Positions 5,432-5,461 of a stretch of DNA of 5,461 nt are shown piece by piece (positions within the stretch are counted from its first letter, which is position 1; every line of letters begins with the position of its first letter). Source of the stretch: Nitrospirota bacterium. Lineage in GTDB: Bacteria; Nitrospirota; 9FT-COMBO-42-15; HDB-SIOI813. Location: positions 1 to 5,461 of the forward strand of contig JAHFER010000129.1 of assembly GCA_023248365.1 (NCBI GenBank), given 5' to 3'. The notes beneath the pieces were generated by a model. The model saw only the letters and a list, made by a program, of their open reading frames with translations, searched no databases and was not told the DNA's origin. Position numbers and translations under genes: made by a program.

Positions 5432-5461
5432 TTGACAGGTTATGAAGATTTTTGCTAAAGT
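5432..5461 (+). promoter_or_regulatory. Candidate promoter at the window edge
   Basis: A perfect TTGACA (5432-5437) is followed, after 18 bases, by TAAAGT (5456-5461), a 4 of 6 match to the -10 consensus. It would drive a gene starting beyond the window. The bases from 5368 to here hold no gene that I can see. Confidence 0.3.

Overview
The window comes from an AT-leaning bacterial chromosome. The sequence alone does not fix the taxon. The style of the PolA and inositol-phosphatase proteins, the many small palindromic repeats and the DUF820/DUF4143 genes would suit an uncultured Nitrospirota- or Deltaproteobacteria-like lineage; that is an inference with low confidence. Only three intact, recognisable genes are present: a Uma2/DUF820-family putative nuclease (248-820, +), DNA polymerase I polA (1123-3801, +) and a SuhB-type inositol monophosphatase (3881-4657, -). 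polA and the phosphatase gene converge.

Layout. Positions 8-95 hold a decayed second copy of the polA leader and its first ~20 codons. A strong GGGACACTTCCC/GGGAAGTGTCCC hairpin follows (102-159), then the Uma2 gene, a ~230-base spacer with no gene, a 26-codon antitoxin-like remnant (1050-1130) and the real polA. The ~1 kb between the two polA 5' ends therefore looks like an insertion flanked by a ~73-base direct repeat, with polA kept intact on the right. polA encodes a full three-domain Pol I whose proofreading domain lacks its metal-binding acids. That domain also carries an in-frame palindromic repeat (about residues 427-452, reading SRFHGNDD). A 62-base palindrome flanked by perfect 10-base direct repeats sits exactly at the polA stop codon, between polA and the phosphatase gene.

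Right part. Upstream of the phosphatase gene are a good Shine-Dalgarno, a candidate extended -10 and two inverted repeats. The window ends in the 3' remnant of a DUF4143-type ATPase gene (about 4942-5367). That remnant has lost its 5' part and is broken by two in-frame stop codons, with recognisable family sequence on both sides of each stop.

The genes do not form a pathway: PolA (repair and Okazaki-fragment processing) and SuhB are housekeeping genes, and the rest is accessory or decayed. The theme of the window is repeated small insertions around and inside polA: upstream with duplication of its 5' end, within its reading frame, and at its stop codon. I see no convincing new multi-gene system, CRISPR array, tRNA or rRNA.
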